Origin: an uncultured Lachnospiraceae bacterium
GTDB taxonomy: Bacteria; Bacillota_A; Clostridia; Lachnospirales; Lachnospiraceae
Length of the DNA: 9,169 nt
NCBI GenBank assembly: GCA_910585655.1
Contig: CAJUFW010000011.1
Span: forward strand, 20,419 to 29,587
Direction of reading: 5' to 3'
This document shows positions 1-5,450 of the stretch, one piece after another. The number at the start of each line of letters is the position of its first letter. Within the stretch, counting starts at the first letter, position 1. The notes under the pieces were generated by a model. It saw nothing but the letters and a program-made list of their open reading frames with translations, was not told the DNA's origin and did no database searches. Both the position numbers and the translations under genes were made by a program.

Positions 1-12
1 CTCTTCCGATCT
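1..12. other. Illumina adapter remnant (left end)
   Basis: CTCTTCCGATCT is the 3' end of the Illumina TruSeq-type adapter read into the insert. It is the reverse complement of the first 12 bases of the adapter found at the other end of the window. It joins dnaA exactly at a codon boundary, so it would read as Arg-Ser-Glu-Glu on the truncated DnaA, which is not biological. Native sequence should be taken to start at about base 13. Confidence 0.95.
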
Positions 13-411
13 GTGCGCCAGCTTGTTATTGGAGCCGACCACAAAAGTATCAAAGGTGTAGCGGGGATTTAAGTTCGCCTGCTCGGAATGTCTGGTCTCC
101 TTTTCTTTTTTGGCTTGAGACTGCTGATCGAACTCTTTCATATCGTTTGGCGTGATAAAAGCTAGTTCATAGCTTTTCCCTGTCACCTCTTCAATCGCCT
201 GTTTAATGAAAATGCCATACTTGTTTTTGATAAAACTGCTGTTGTAGGAAACAATTTCAATATCATCAATCAGGAGCGTTACTTTGTTGTCCGTTTCTTC
301 GTAAACCTTTAACGGGGAGAGCCAGGTGTCAAAGGAAACTTTGGTAAGGCCAAAATCGCTTTTTAGCACCTCCATGATTTGATCCCATTTGCTTTTTACT
401 GTCGTTTTCAT
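13..411 (-). CDS. dnaA: Chromosomal replication initiator DnaA, N-terminal fragment
   Basis: DnaA binds 9-bp DnaA boxes, opens the origin and helps load the replicative helicase. Only the first 133 codons are present because the insert ends at the adapter. The protein starts MKTTVKSKWDQIMEVLKSDF and has the domain I signature VSFDTWLSPLKVY (about residues 25-37). A charged, Gln/Lys/Glu-rich domain II linker follows at about 95-113. The opening of the AAA+ domain III, LNPRYTFDTFVVGSNNKLAH (114-133), ends just before the Walker A region. The ATG at 411 is preceded by AAGGAG (complement of 418-423) with 6-base spacing. The gene diverges from rpmH, as usual in Firmicutes; dnaN would lie further left, outside the window. 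The truncation is a sequencing-library boundary and not a pseudogene. Confidence 0.96.
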
Positions 412-501
412 AAAAAACTCCTTCTACGTAATGTGTACTGGTAAGCTGTCTGCAGAAACCGATCTTGGTAACAGGAACAGCCTAATTGATGAATACGATG
501 T

Positions 502-517
502 GGCATACGACTATGCC
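502..517. repeat. Palindrome over the predicted dnaA transcription start
   Basis: GGCATA-N4-TATGCC is a perfect 6-bp inverted repeat with the 4-base centre CGAC. If the minus-strand -10 at 521-526 is right, transcription of dnaA would begin near 514, so the palindrome lies on or just after the start site. That is a typical repressor operator position, or it could form a small hairpin at the 5' end of the mRNA. No cognate regulator is recognised. Confidence 0.4.
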
Positions 518-520
518 GTC

Positions 521-549
521 ATTCTATCACGATAATACTAATATTGTAA
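521..549 (-). promoter_or_regulatory. Candidate dnaA promoter (extended -10)
   Basis: On the minus strand, TGATAGAAT (complement of 521-529) is an extended -10 element: TG, one base, then TAGAAT, one mismatch from TATAAT. A weak -35, TTACAA (complement of 544-549), lies 17 bp upstream. The resulting dnaA leader would be about 100 bases. DnaA boxes lie further upstream (658-836), so autoregulation by DnaA is plausible but would act at a distance. Confidence 0.45.
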
Positions 550-840
550 TGTGATAATATGTGAAGTGTTATAAAATAGGTAAGAACTGTCTGAATTAGA
601 ATCCTTCGTATAAACTATCTTATAACAAAATTGTAAAAAATTCAATGAAAATTTACAAGTGGATAAGATAAAATGAAAGAGATGGGGAATTGGTGGATAT
701 CTAATTGGTTTTTAGCAGATAGACAAGTTATACACATGACGGAAATACGCATAAACAGAGCAATTCAACCTCCATTCAACAAATTATCCACAAGTTATCA
801 ACAAAATGTGGATAATTTGAGGATAAGTGTGGAAAAGACG
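528..840. other. Putative chromosomal origin region (oriC, dnaA upstream part)
   Basis: This gene-free stretch between divergent dnaA and rpmH combines an AT-rich segment (about 77% A+T over 541-660) with a cluster of DnaA boxes. Consensus boxes (TTATNCACA) are at 728-736 (+), 784-792 (+) and 807-815 (-). One-mismatch boxes are at 658-666 (-), 795-803 (+), 818-826 (-) and 828-836 (-). In Firmicutes such as Bacillus subtilis the origin is bipartite, with box clusters upstream and downstream of dnaA and unwinding on the dnaN side. This may therefore be only the upstream half, and I cannot assign the unwinding site. The rest of the 412-980 spacer holds the dnaA and rpmH promoters and leaders and no credible gene. 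Confidence 0.8.
780..836. repeat. Phased DnaA-box cluster with 13-bp inverted repeat
   Basis: Five DnaA-box-like 9-mers start at 784, 795, 807, 818 and 828, spaced 11, 12, 11 and 10 bp, close to one helical turn each. The first two point right and the last three left. TTATCCACA (784) and its complement (807) are perfect; the others each have one mismatch. The two perfect boxes sit in a 13-bp perfect inverted repeat (780-792 with 807-819) around a 14-bp centre. This suits cooperative DnaA assembly on one face of the DNA. Boxes are seen directly; the function is inferred from position and consensus. Confidence 0.85.
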
Positions 841-893
841 GTGTAAAGCCCGAAAATACTGCCGATGAAAAATGCAAAAGCGGCAAAAAAAGC

Positions 894-922
894 TTGACGA
901 AACGAAGGGAAGCTAATATAAT
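894..922 (+). promoter_or_regulatory. Sigma-A-type promoter of rpmH
   Basis: TTGACG (894-899) and a perfect TATAAT (917-922) are separated by exactly 17 bp, one mismatch from the full housekeeping consensus. Transcription should begin near 929, giving a leader of about 52 bases before the rpmH start. This is the clearest promoter in the window and fits the high demand for a ribosomal protein. It probably also drives rnpA and the downstream genes by readthrough. Confidence 0.88.
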
Positions 923-939
923 AGGGCTGATACTGTAAA

Positions 940-958
940 CTGTACTTGTGTTGTACAG
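940..958 (+). promoter_or_regulatory. Hairpin in the rpmH leader
   Basis: CTGTAC (940-945) and GTACAG (953-958) form a perfect 6-bp stem with a 7-base loop, ending 5 bases before the TAAGGAGG ribosome binding site (964-971). ACTGTA also occurs twice in tandem (932-937 and 939-944), so the left arm could pair alternatively. There is no U-tract, so it is not a terminator. It may stabilise the mRNA or influence ribosome loading; that role is speculative. Confidence 0.4.
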
Positions 959-980
959 CGATGTAAGGAGGTGTATTTAG

Positions 981-1115
981 ATGAAAATGACATTTCAGCC
1001 AAAAAAGAGATCTCATGCCAGAGTACATGGCTTCCGGAAAAGGATGCAGACTTCCAATGGAAGAAAGGTATTAGCAAGGAGAAGAGCAAAGGGAAGACAT
1101 AGGTTATCCGCATAG
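981..1115 (+). CDS. rpmH: Large-subunit ribosomal protein bL34
   Basis: A 44-residue, strongly basic protein and component of the 50S subunit. It begins MKMTFQPKKRSHARVHGFRK and continues through RMQTSNGRKVLARRRAKGRHRLSA, the complete and almost invariant bL34 pattern at the usual length. The ATG follows the near-perfect TAAGGAGG at 964-971 and lies downstream of the consensus promoter at 894-922. It is first in the rightward cluster and divergent from dnaA, the classic Firmicutes arrangement. A short hairpin with a T-rich tract right at its stop codon probably reduces transcription into rnpA. Nothing in the protein is unusual. Confidence 0.98.
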   Translation: MKMTFQPKKRSHARVHGFRKRMQTSNGRKVLARRRAKGRHRLSA

Positions 1116-1150
1116 GTCGCAGTATTGTGACCTTTTCTTCTCTTTTTCGT
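1115..1150 (+). terminator. Weak intrinsic terminator or attenuator after rpmH
   Basis: GGTCGC (1115-1120) pairs with GTGACC (1127-1132), including one G-U pair, around a 6-base loop. A broken T-rich run, TTTTCTTCTCTTTTT, follows at 1133-1147. The stem starts on the last base of the rpmH stop codon. The short stem and interrupted T-tract suggest partial termination, which would lower rnpA expression relative to rpmH while still feeding the downstream genes. Confidence 0.55.
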
Positions 1151-1184
1151 TTTGCTTGGACAGGCAGGGAAAAGGAAGCATATT

Positions 1185-1520
1185 ATGTTAAGGAATTCGA
1201 TGAAGGATTCGGCGTCCTTCCGGAAGGTGTACCGGGAGGGAAAGTCCTATGCAAACAAATATTTGGTTATGTATTTGCTTGAAAACGGAACAGAAGGAAA
1301 TCGAGTAGGGATTTCTGTCAGTAAAAAAGTAGGAAACAGTGTGGTACGCCACAGAACGGTCAGGTTGATAAGGGAAAGCTACAGGCTGCAGGAGGACAAG
1401 ATCGGCAGGGGATATGATATGGTAGTGGTGGCTCGGGTAAATGCAAAAGGGCGGAGCTACCAGGAGATAGCCAGTGCATTTCTGCATTTGTGCAGGCTTC
1501 ACAGGATATTAGTAGAATAG
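1185..1520 (+). CDS. rnpA: Ribonuclease P protein component
   Basis: The protein cofactor of RNase P; with the rnpB RNA it removes 5' leaders from precursor tRNAs. From the preferred ATG the product has 111 residues, normal for the family. FRKVYREGKSYANKYLVMY (12-30) is the N-terminal substrate-leader-binding region. ISVSKKVGNSVVRHRTVRLI (43-62) is the RNase P RNA-binding 'RNR' segment, with His in place of the usual central Asn. RGYDMVVVARVNAKGRSY follows near 75-92. I chose ATG 1185 because AGGAAG (1173-1178) sits 6 bases upstream and the protein then begins like family members. A TTG at 1152 would add 11 atypical residues and overlap the T-tract after rpmH. The neighbours rpmH and yidD/yidC are the conserved ones. 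Confidence 0.96.
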   Translation: MLRNSMKDSASFRKVYREGKSYANKYLVMYLLENGTEGNRVGISVSKKVGNSVVRHRTVRLIRESYRLQEDKIGRGYDMVVVARVNAKGRSYQEIASAFLHLCRLHRILVE

Positions 1521-1614
1521 CTTGTGAAAGAGTCGTGTATGAGAAGTGAAGCTGCCGTATCAGCCTGATTTTATGTAAGAGTATTATTTATATTAGGAAA
1601 TAAGAGATGATATC

Positions 1615-1833
1615 GTGGGAATCAAGCGTTTTTTAATATGTTTGATACGTATTTATAGAAAATATATTTCACCGTTAAAAGGGCGGCCTACTTGTATTTA
1701 TTATCCGACCTGTTCTTTGTATGCCATTCAGGCATTAGAAAAATATGGGCTTTTGAAAGGATCTTATTTGGCAGTAAAACGGATACTGCGTTGCCATCCT
1801 TTTGCAAAGGGTGGTTATGATCCAGTACCTTGA
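1615..1833 (+). CDS. yidD: Membrane protein insertion efficiency factor YidD
   Basis: A small membrane-associated protein that aids insertion of proteins by YidC; its exact mechanism is unsettled. The 72 residues show an amphipathic basic N-terminus (KRFLICLIRIYRKYISPLKG), then PTC-(x5)-PTCS, YGLLKGSYLAVKRILRCHPF and GGYDPVP at the C-terminus. Conserved Cys27, Cys33, Cys60 and His61 are all present. The frame has no ATG at the right place, so GTG 1615 is the likely start. Its ribosome binding site is weak: AGGA near 1595 is distant and AAGAGA near 1602 is poor. It lies 94 bases after rnpA and 20 bases before yidC, in the standard order. The 94-base gap shows no clear terminator or promoter. 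Confidence 0.93.
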   Translation: MGIKRFLICLIRIYRKYISPLKGRPTCIYYPTCSLYAIQALEKYGLLKGSYLAVKRILRCHPFAKGGYDPVP

Positions 1834-1853
1834 ATTGAAGGAGGATATCGGTT

Positions 1854-3098
1854 TTGATAGTTTTAACGCAGTATAACGGTGCAATCGTAGGACCGATTGC
1901 CAGAGTATTGAGCTATGTAATCAGCGGGCTTTACAATATGTTTGCCTCGGTAGGAATTGAGAGCGCCGCTTTATGTATTATTTTATTTACTTTTTTAGTA
2001 AGGGCGTTGATGATTCCTTTAAATCTAAAGCAGCAGAAGGCTACGAAGCTTTCTTCCCGTATGAATCCGGAGCTGATGAAGATTCAGGAGAAGTACAAGG
2101 GAAAAAAGGATGAAGCTTCTCAGCGGAAAATGCAGGCGGAGACTTCTGCCGTTTATGAGAAATATGGCGCAAATCCTTTGTCCGGGTGTCTGCCGTTATT
2201 GATTACGTTTCCGATTATGATTGCGTTGTATCGTATTATTTATAATATTCCGGCGTATATTCCGGCTATTTTTGAGATTTATGAGGAGATTGCGAAAGCC
2301 ATCCAGGGAGTAGATGGTTATGTAGAGACATTGAGTGGAATACTGTCAAATACAAATGCGTTAAAACTGGACGAAGCGGGAGTCCCTACCGTAGAAGCAA
2401 TTATAGACGTATTGGCTACTTTCAGCCCGGATAAATGGACAGAATTAGGAACCGCATTTCCGACTATTATCAATGTAATTCAGGAAAATTCCACCAAAAT
2501 TATGCACATTAATGATATTTTTGGAATTTTAAATATTACAGAGGTTCCAAGCCTGACCTCTTTATCCATTGCAGTTCCGATATTGGCTGCAGCTCTGCAG
2601 TGGTATCAGGGCAAGCAGCTTTCTGCAAGCCAGCCTCAGATGAACCAAAATAACCAGGCTGCTAATATGACAAAAAGTATGAATACATTTATGCCGATTA
2701 CGTCTGGTGTGTTCTGTTTGATGCTGCCGATTGGTGTAGGTTTGTATTGGATTGCCGGCAGTGTATTTGCAATTGTGCAGCAGTTTTTTGTAAATCGGCA
2801 TTTTGATAAGGTAGATGTAGATGAGCTGATTAAGCAAAATCAGTTAAAAGCGCTCAAAAAGAGGGAAAAACGCGGAGAGGATATCTCAGCTGCAAAAAGA
2901 GAAATGGAAAAAGCTGCGCTTCGTGCTGCCCACGAGAAAGAAGTGGAGAAAAAGCAGGAAGAAAAGCCGGTGGAGAAGAAGGAATTTAAAGCGGCTGGCT
3001 ACAAGAGAAGCGAGGTGTCTTATAGTGCAGGCAGTATTGCGGCAAATGCCAATATCCTGAAAAACCGCGAAAGTAAGGGGGATAAGAAAGATGAATGA
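1854..3098 (+). CDS. yidC: YidC/Oxa1-family membrane protein insertase
   Basis: A membrane insertase acting alone or with SecYEG. Predicted membrane segments lie near residues 9-33, 37-57, 112-132, 234-250 and 278-313. The groove arginine expected in TM1 of the Oxa1 core is Arg50 in FLVRALMIPLNLKQQKATKL. YGANPLSGCLPLLITFPIMI (104-123) is a family signature. Residues 317-414 form a Lys/Glu-rich cytoplasmic tail suited to ribosome contact. At 414 residues it exceeds Bacillus SpoIIIJ (about 260), owing to a roughly 100-residue loop (about 133-232) and this tail. There is no lipobox cysteine, so it is not made as a lipoprotein. TTG 1854 follows AAGGAGG (1838-1844) with 9-base spacing. The end overlaps khpB by 8 bases. 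Confidence 0.96.
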   Translation: MIVLTQYNGAIVGPIARVLSYVISGLYNMFASVGIESAALCIILFTFLVRALMIPLNLKQQKATKLSSRMNPELMKIQEKYKGKKDEASQRKMQAETSAVYEKYGANPLSGCLPLLITFPIMIALYRIIYNIPAYIPAIFEIYEEIAKAIQGVDGYVETLSGILSNTNALKLDEAGVPTVEAIIDVLATFSPDKWTELGTAFPTIINVIQENSTKIMHINDIFGILNITEVPSLTSLSIAVPILAAALQWYQGKQLSASQPQMNQNNQAANMTKSMNTFMPITSGVFCLMLPIGVGLYWIAGSVFAIVQQFFVNRHFDKVDVDELIKQNQLKALKKREKRGEDISAAKREMEKAALRAAHEKEVEKKQEEKPVEKKEFKAAGYKRSEVSYSAGSIAANANILKNRESKGDKKDE

Positions 3099-3945
3099 TT
3101 GGGTAGAGTATTCTGGAAAGACAGTAGATGATGCACTGACCAATGCCCTGATTGCTATGCAGACAACCAGCGACCAACTGGAATATGAAATATTGGAGAA
3201 GGAAACAAAAGGGCTGTTAGGCATGTTTGCCAAGCCTGCTAAAATAAGAGTCCGTTTAAAAAAGACAATAGAAGGAGCTGCCGAAGTCTTTTTAAGAGAT
3301 TTGTTTCATGCCATGAATATGGATGCGACTTTTGAAATTACCTATAATGAAGAAGAATCCGAGTTGGATATTGAGATCAAAGGCGAAGAGATGGGGATTC
3401 TGATTGGGAAGCGTGGGCAGACGTTAGATTCCTTGCAGTATCTGACAAGCCTGGTTGTTAACAAAGAAAGCGAAGCTTATTTAAAGGTAAAAGTCGATAC
3501 AGAAAATTATCGCCAGAGAAGAAAAGAGACTTTGGAGAATCTGGCGCGGAATATTGCTTCTAAGGTAAAGAGAACAAGAAGACCAGTAACATTAGAGCCA
3601 ATGAACTCCTTTGAGCGCAGAATCATTCATTCCGCCCTGCAGGGAGATAAATATGTCGATACTCACAGTGAAGGAGACGAGCCGTTTCGTAAAATTGTCG
3701 TTACCTTAAAAAAGAGCTATCGGGAATATGATAGTCGGGAAAGAGACGGCAGAGAAAGCCGCGGATTCCGGAACAATAGTCGTGGCAGCTATCATAAAAA
3801 GCCTTATCGAAAGGATTACAACCGGCAGGATTATCGTCGGGATTATAAATCCGAGTATGGACATAGAAGCAATTTTGCTGGAGCGGCAGAAAACAGCGGT
3901 CAGGAAAACAACGAAGTAGGAATACAGGCAGAAGATAATCAATAG
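3091..3945 (+). CDS. khpB: RNA-binding protein KhpB (Jag/SpoIIIJ-associated) with long disordered tail
   Basis: An RNA-binding regulator that in other Firmicutes pairs with KhpA and affects cell elongation and mRNA levels; it was first named Jag for its place next to spoIIIJ. A Jag-N domain (about 1-55, with KETKGLLGMFAKPAKIRV) is followed by a KH domain (about 65-138) with the GKRG loop at 106-109. An R3H domain (about 145-208) has Arg176 and His180 in SFERRIIHSAL. Residues 209-284 form an Arg/Tyr/Asp/Gly/Asn-rich low-complexity tail with repeated RDY/KDY/RGS-like units, longer than the tail-less classic Jag. The ATG overlaps the yidC stop by 8 bases (ATGAATGA), which suggests translational coupling, though AAGGGGG (3075-3081) gives it its own ribosome site. 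A strong terminator follows. Confidence 0.95.
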   Translation: MNDWVEYSGKTVDDALTNALIAMQTTSDQLEYEILEKETKGLLGMFAKPAKIRVRLKKTIEGAAEVFLRDLFHAMNMDATFEITYNEEESELDIEIKGEEMGILIGKRGQTLDSLQYLTSLVVNKESEAYLKVKVDTENYRQRRKETLENLARNIASKVKRTRRPVTLEPMNSFERRIIHSALQGDKYVDTHSEGDEPFRKIVVTLKKSYREYDSRERDGRESRGFRNNSRGSYHKKPYRKDYNRQDYRRDYKSEYGHRSNFAGAAENSGQENNEVGIQAEDNQ

Positions 3946-3955
3946 TTATCTGGGG

Positions 3956-3993
3956 CTGCGGCAGATGGAGCGTATATCTGCCGCAGTTTTTTT
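3956..3993 (+). terminator. Strong intrinsic terminator after khpB
   Basis: An 11-bp perfect stem (3956-3966 with 3976-3986), GC-rich at its base (CTGCGGCAGA / TCTGCCGCAG), closes a 9-base loop and is followed directly by seven T residues (3987-3993). It starts 10 bases after the khpB stop. It separates the rpmH-khpB transcription unit from mnmE onward. Confidence 0.93.
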
Positions 3994-3994
3994 G

Positions 3995-4045
3995 TATGAT
4001 AGGAAAAAGCCCTCTGGGTAGGATTCTTATTTATATGATAGGAAA
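3995..4045 (+). repeat. 12-bp direct repeat upstream of mnmE
   Basis: TATGATAGGAAA occurs at 3995-4006 and 4034-4045, 39 bp apart, in the short spacer between the khpB terminator and mnmE. Each copy begins with TATGAT, one mismatch from a -10 box, but neither has a recognisable -35 at 16-18 bp. The second copy ends 5 bases before the mnmE ribosome binding site. mnmE needs a promoter here unless it relies on terminator readthrough. Confidence 0.4.
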
Positions 4046-4065
4046 GAATTGAAGGAGATAGAGCA

Positions 4066-5439
4066 GTGAAAACAGATACGATTGCAGCAATAGCAACGGC
4101 AGTCAGCCAAAGTGGAATCAGTATTATTCGGATAAGCGGAGAAGATGCAATCTCAATAGTAGAACATCTGTTTGTATCTAAGAAGAAAGTTCGTTTGTCC
4201 GAGGTTAAGAGTCATACCATTCATTATGGAATCATTTGGGAAAAAGATAAACCGGTGGACGAAGTAATGGTTTCTGTAATGAAGGCGCCTCATAGTTATA
4301 CAAGAGAGGATGTAGTAGAGATAAATTGTCATGGCGGTGTCCGTGTTACCAGGCGGATTTTGGATTTGGTATTGGAGCAGGGAGCCAGACCAGCAGAACC
4401 AGGAGAGTTTACAAAGCGTGCCTTTTTAAATGGAAGGATTGATCTGTCGCAGGCAGAAGCTGTGATGGATTTGATTAGCTCACAAAATGATGCTGCATTA
4501 GAGGCTTCTGTACGGCAGCTTCGAGGAAATGTCCGCGAGGAGTTAAAGGGCTTGCGTGACTGCTTGTTGCAGGATATGGCTTTTATTGAAGCGGCTTTAG
4601 ATGATCCGGAGCATATCCAGGTGGAAGATCGTGTGGAGGAAATTCGATCCCATGTGGATAACCTGATCAAACAACTGAAGCATTTGTTGAAAAACACAGA
4701 AACCGGACGGCTGATGCGGGAGGGAATTCAAACGGTTATTTTAGGAAAACCCAATGCTGGAAAGTCATCATTTTTAAACTGGCTTGCCGGAGAGGAACTG
4801 GCGATTGTCACAGATGTAGAAGGAACGACCAGAGATACACTCGAACAAATGATCCTCTTAGGCGGTATCCAGCTCAATGTAGTCGATACAGCGGGGATTC
4901 GGGAAACAGAGGATCAAATTGAGCGGATAGGGGTTGACCGGGCGAAAGAAAAGGCAGAGACGGCAGATTTGATCCTTTATCTTGCAGACGCTTCTCGACC
5001 GTTAGATGAAAATGATGAGGAAATTCTTGCTATGGTAAAGGAAAAGCAGGTAATGTTATTGTTGAATAAGACAGATCTTCCCGCTGTATTAACAAAGAAG
5101 CAGATGGAGGAAAAAACCGGACTGCCTGTTTGTGAGATTTCGGCAAAGCAGGAAATTGGGTTAGAGGAGTTGGAACGAAAGTTGCAGGAATTGTTTTTTG
5201 AAGGAGGCTTGCGTCTTAATGAGGAGCTTTATATTACCAACGCCAGGCAAAAGGCGGCGCTGCGGGAAGCATTGGCTAGTTTGTGCCAGGTAAAGGAAAG
5301 TATGGAAGCGGGAATGTCGGAGGATTTTTTGACTATTGATATGATGGCAGCTTATGAAAGCTTAGGAGAGATAACGGGCGATACAATTTCTGAAGATTTG
5401 GCGGAGAGAATTTTCCGTGATTTTTGTATGGGAAAGTAA
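4066..5439 (+). CDS. mnmE: tRNA-modification GTPase MnmE
   Basis: A GTPase that with MnmG installs (carboxymethyl)aminomethyl groups at C5 of the wobble U34 of certain tRNAs, using a folate one-carbon donor. At 457 residues it is full length. The N-terminal folate-binding domain (1-118) begins DTIAAIATAVSQSGISIIRI and contains SYTREDVVEINCHGG (77-91). The helical domain carries the inserted G domain (about 217-378). Its motifs are GKPNAGKSS (227-235), TTRDT (254-258), DTAG (274-277), NKTD (334-337) and SAK (359-361). The C-terminal FCMGK keeps the catalytic Cys454, with Met for the common Ile. The GTG start at 4066 follows GAAGGAGA (4051-4058). mnmG begins 11 bases after its stop, so the two partners are co-transcribed. 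Confidence 0.98.
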   Translation: MKTDTIAAIATAVSQSGISIIRISGEDAISIVEHLFVSKKKVRLSEVKSHTIHYGIIWEKDKPVDEVMVSVMKAPHSYTREDVVEINCHGGVRVTRRILDLVLEQGARPAEPGEFTKRAFLNGRIDLSQAEAVMDLISSQNDAALEASVRQLRGNVREELKGLRDCLLQDMAFIEAALDDPEHIQVEDRVEEIRSHVDNLIKQLKHLLKNTETGRLMREGIQTVILGKPNAGKSSFLNWLAGEELAIVTDVEGTTRDTLEQMILLGGIQLNVVDTAGIRETEDQIERIGVDRAKEKAETADLILYLADASRPLDENDEEILAMVKEKQVMLLLNKTDLPAVLTKKQMEEKTGLPVCEISAKQEIGLEELERKLQELFFEGGLRLNEELYITNARQKAALREALASLCQVKESMEAGMSEDFLTIDMMAAYESLGEITGDTISEDLAERIFRDFCMGK

Positions 5440-5450
5440 GGTGAAAAAAG

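Noticed and set aside
13..411. dnaA as a pseudogene or broken gene
   Set aside because: The frame is intact from the start to the insert boundary and the break coincides with adapter sequence, so truncation is technical.
861..890. TGCCG...CGGCA inverted repeat near 860-885 followed by A residues
   Set aside because: The stem is only 5 bp with a 16-base loop, and the A-run is on the wrong side for a minus-strand terminator. Likely chance.
798..1113. Minus-strand open frames over the oriC/rpmH region (798-1028 and 913-1113)
   Set aside because: They lie opposite DnaA boxes, the rpmH promoter and the rpmH gene. They have no ribosome site and no recognisable protein pattern, so they are chance frames.
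1152..1184. Upstream TTG start for rnpA
   Set aside because: It would add 11 residues unlike RnpA N-termini and start within the T-rich tract after rpmH. ATG 1185 has a good AGGAAG site.
3728..3919. Second forward reading frame inside the khpB tail (63 codons)
   Set aside because: The low-complexity tail gives open alternative frames by composition. The frame lacks a ribosome site, and the Jag frame is continuous from domain to stop.
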